This document shows positions 6,222-7,030 of a stretch of 7,030 nt of DNA, in pieces. The DNA lies in NCBI GenBank assembly GCA_024276595.1, contig JAJRWW010000246.1:1-7030 (forward strand), given 5' to 3'. Within the stretch, counting starts at the first letter, position 1; each line of letters begins with the position of its first letter. The translations under genes and the position numbers were made by a program. This DNA comes from Myxococcota bacterium (lineage in GTDB: Bacteria > Myxococcota_A > Polyangia > HGW-17 > JAJRWW01). The notes under the pieces are model-generated. The model saw only the letters and a list, made by a program, of their open reading frames with translations, was not told the origin of the DNA and made no database searches.

Positions 6222-7030
6222 GCGCAGCATCCCTCCTCGTGACCGCCGCGCTCCTGTGCTGGGCACCTCCCGCGGACGCAACCCACGCGGCGGCCCGCCT
6301 GCGGGCTCGGACCACCCGGCCCACAGCCTCACCGCCCACCGCGCCCACGATAACCGTGCGCGCCGCCACCCGGCTGGAGCTGGAGAAGATCAACAGGGTC
6401 CAGGGCGGGGTGGTCCTCACGCTGAAGCTCGTGGATGCGGACCTCGGCACAGGGGTCGGCGGCAAGGCGGTGCGCATCTGGATCCTCAGGGACGGCAAGG
6501 TGCAGTTCGAGACTCGCGCCATGACCACAAAGTCGGGCACTGCCAAGACCTTCGTGCCCTACCGATCAGGCGAGTACACGCTGAAGCTGAGCTATGAAGG
6601 AGATCCCCTATACACGAAGGCCCAGCCCCGGGCTCGCCTGGTCGATCTGAGCAAGAACGCGGTCACCCTGCTCGTGGACTGCCCGCCCGCGGCAGACCTG
6701 GCCGGTCCATCCATCCCGGTGGGTGTGACCGTCAGCGGGAGGGGTGACCTCGCCAGCATCCCCGTGACCCTGAGCTTCCTCCGCCGGGGGCGCGTCGTGC
6801 GCACCGTCGCCGGCAAGACAGACTCCACAGGACGCTTCGATGCAACCTTACCCCCGCGCTCCCTGGGCCGGCCCGGAGACCTGCTGCTAGTGGCCAGGAC
6901 CAGGACCACCAGCGCCTTCAACTCGGCCCGGGCCTCCCAGCGGATGGTCCTCTTTACGCGGGTGACCACCACGTTGAGCGCCGACAAGAGGCGCGCCCGC
7001 ATGGGCAGCGTTCTCACCCTCCGGGGCCAG
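6218..7030 (+). CDS. Probable secreted protein with tandem Ig-like domains (partial, runs off window)
   Basis: The frame is open from ATG 6218 to the window edge (271 codons, no stop), so the C-terminus is missing. Residues 1-21 look like a signal peptide (hydrophobic SLLVTAALLCW, then APPADA as a cleavage region), though the n-region lacks Lys or Arg. C14 is not in a convincing lipobox. A Thr/Pro/Ala-rich linker (about 22-43) follows. Then come beta-rich units of roughly 100 residues: one at about 45-143 (TRLELEK ... GKAVRIWI ... GEYTLKLSYEGDPLY), a second at about 148-247 (IPVTLSFLRRGR ... DSTGRFDATLP), and the start of a third at 249 (TTTLSADKRRARMGSVLTLRG). This pattern matches bacterial Ig-like/Big-type repeats of extracellular or periplasmic proteins. 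No catalytic domain is visible. The start overlaps the upstream stop by 4 bp (ATGA), which indicates coupling to the membrane protein gene. Function is unknown; adhesion or envelope structure is a guess from the fold. Confidence 0.75.
   Translation, partial: MSAASLLVTAALLCWAPPADATHAAARLRARTTRPTASPPTAPTITVRAATRLELEKINRVQGGVVLTLKLVDADLGTGVGGKAVRIWILRDGKVQFETRAMTTKSGTAKTFVPYRSGEYTLKLSYEGDPLYTKAQPRARLVDLSKNAVTLLVDCPPAADLAGPSIPVGVTVSGRGDLASIPVTLSFLRRGRVVRTVAGKTDSTGRFDATLPPRSLGRPGDLLLVARTRTTSAFNSARASQRMVLFTRVTTTLSADKRRARMGSVLTLRGQ

Noticed and set aside
6592..7017. Minus-strand open frame of 141 codons at the right edge
   Set aside because: It is antisense to the Ig-repeat gene, whose signal peptide, repeat pattern and ATGA coupling are the better explanation.

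Overview
The window is high-GC DNA, apart from one AT-rich island in the central intergenic region. Its gene content is bacterial and mostly ordinary. The SMC protein carries the GPNGCGKSNVVDA form of the Walker A region, and the neighbouring membrane protein has NDHxLK and TGKLSDFAG motifs that I associate mainly with myxobacteria-like genomes. Together these suggest Myxococcota or a related deltaproteobacterial lineage. This assignment is by recall of family patterns, not by a search.

Layout: two gene pairs diverge from a roughly 414-bp intergenic region (5022-5435). Leftward (minus strand) are smc (1281-5021), encoding the chromosome-organising SMC ATPase, and then, 20 bp after its stop, a PLP-dependent threonine synthase-family enzyme (7-1260). 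Rightward (plus strand) are a conserved multi-pass membrane protein of unknown function (5436-6221) and, overlapping it by 4 bp (ATGA), the start of a probably secreted protein with tandem Ig-like beta-sandwich repeats (6218 to the window edge, incomplete).

The intergenic region holds the most interesting signal. An AT-rich island (about 35% GC over 5199-5250) contains a plausible sigma70-type promoter for smc. Immediately upstream and touching its -35 element are three 8-of-9 matches to the DnaA box TTATCCACA within 60 bp, two of them inside a perfect 11-bp direct repeat. This suggests that smc, or the divergent pair, may be controlled by DnaA or a factor with a similar site. That is inference from sequence only.

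Functionally, smc and the threonine synthase-like gene look co-transcribed but have no obvious biochemical link. The membrane protein and Ig-like protein look translationally coupled and may form an envelope-associated pair. I see no RNA genes, CRISPR arrays, insertion sequences, attachment sites or clear terminators. I did not find a convincing entirely new system here.
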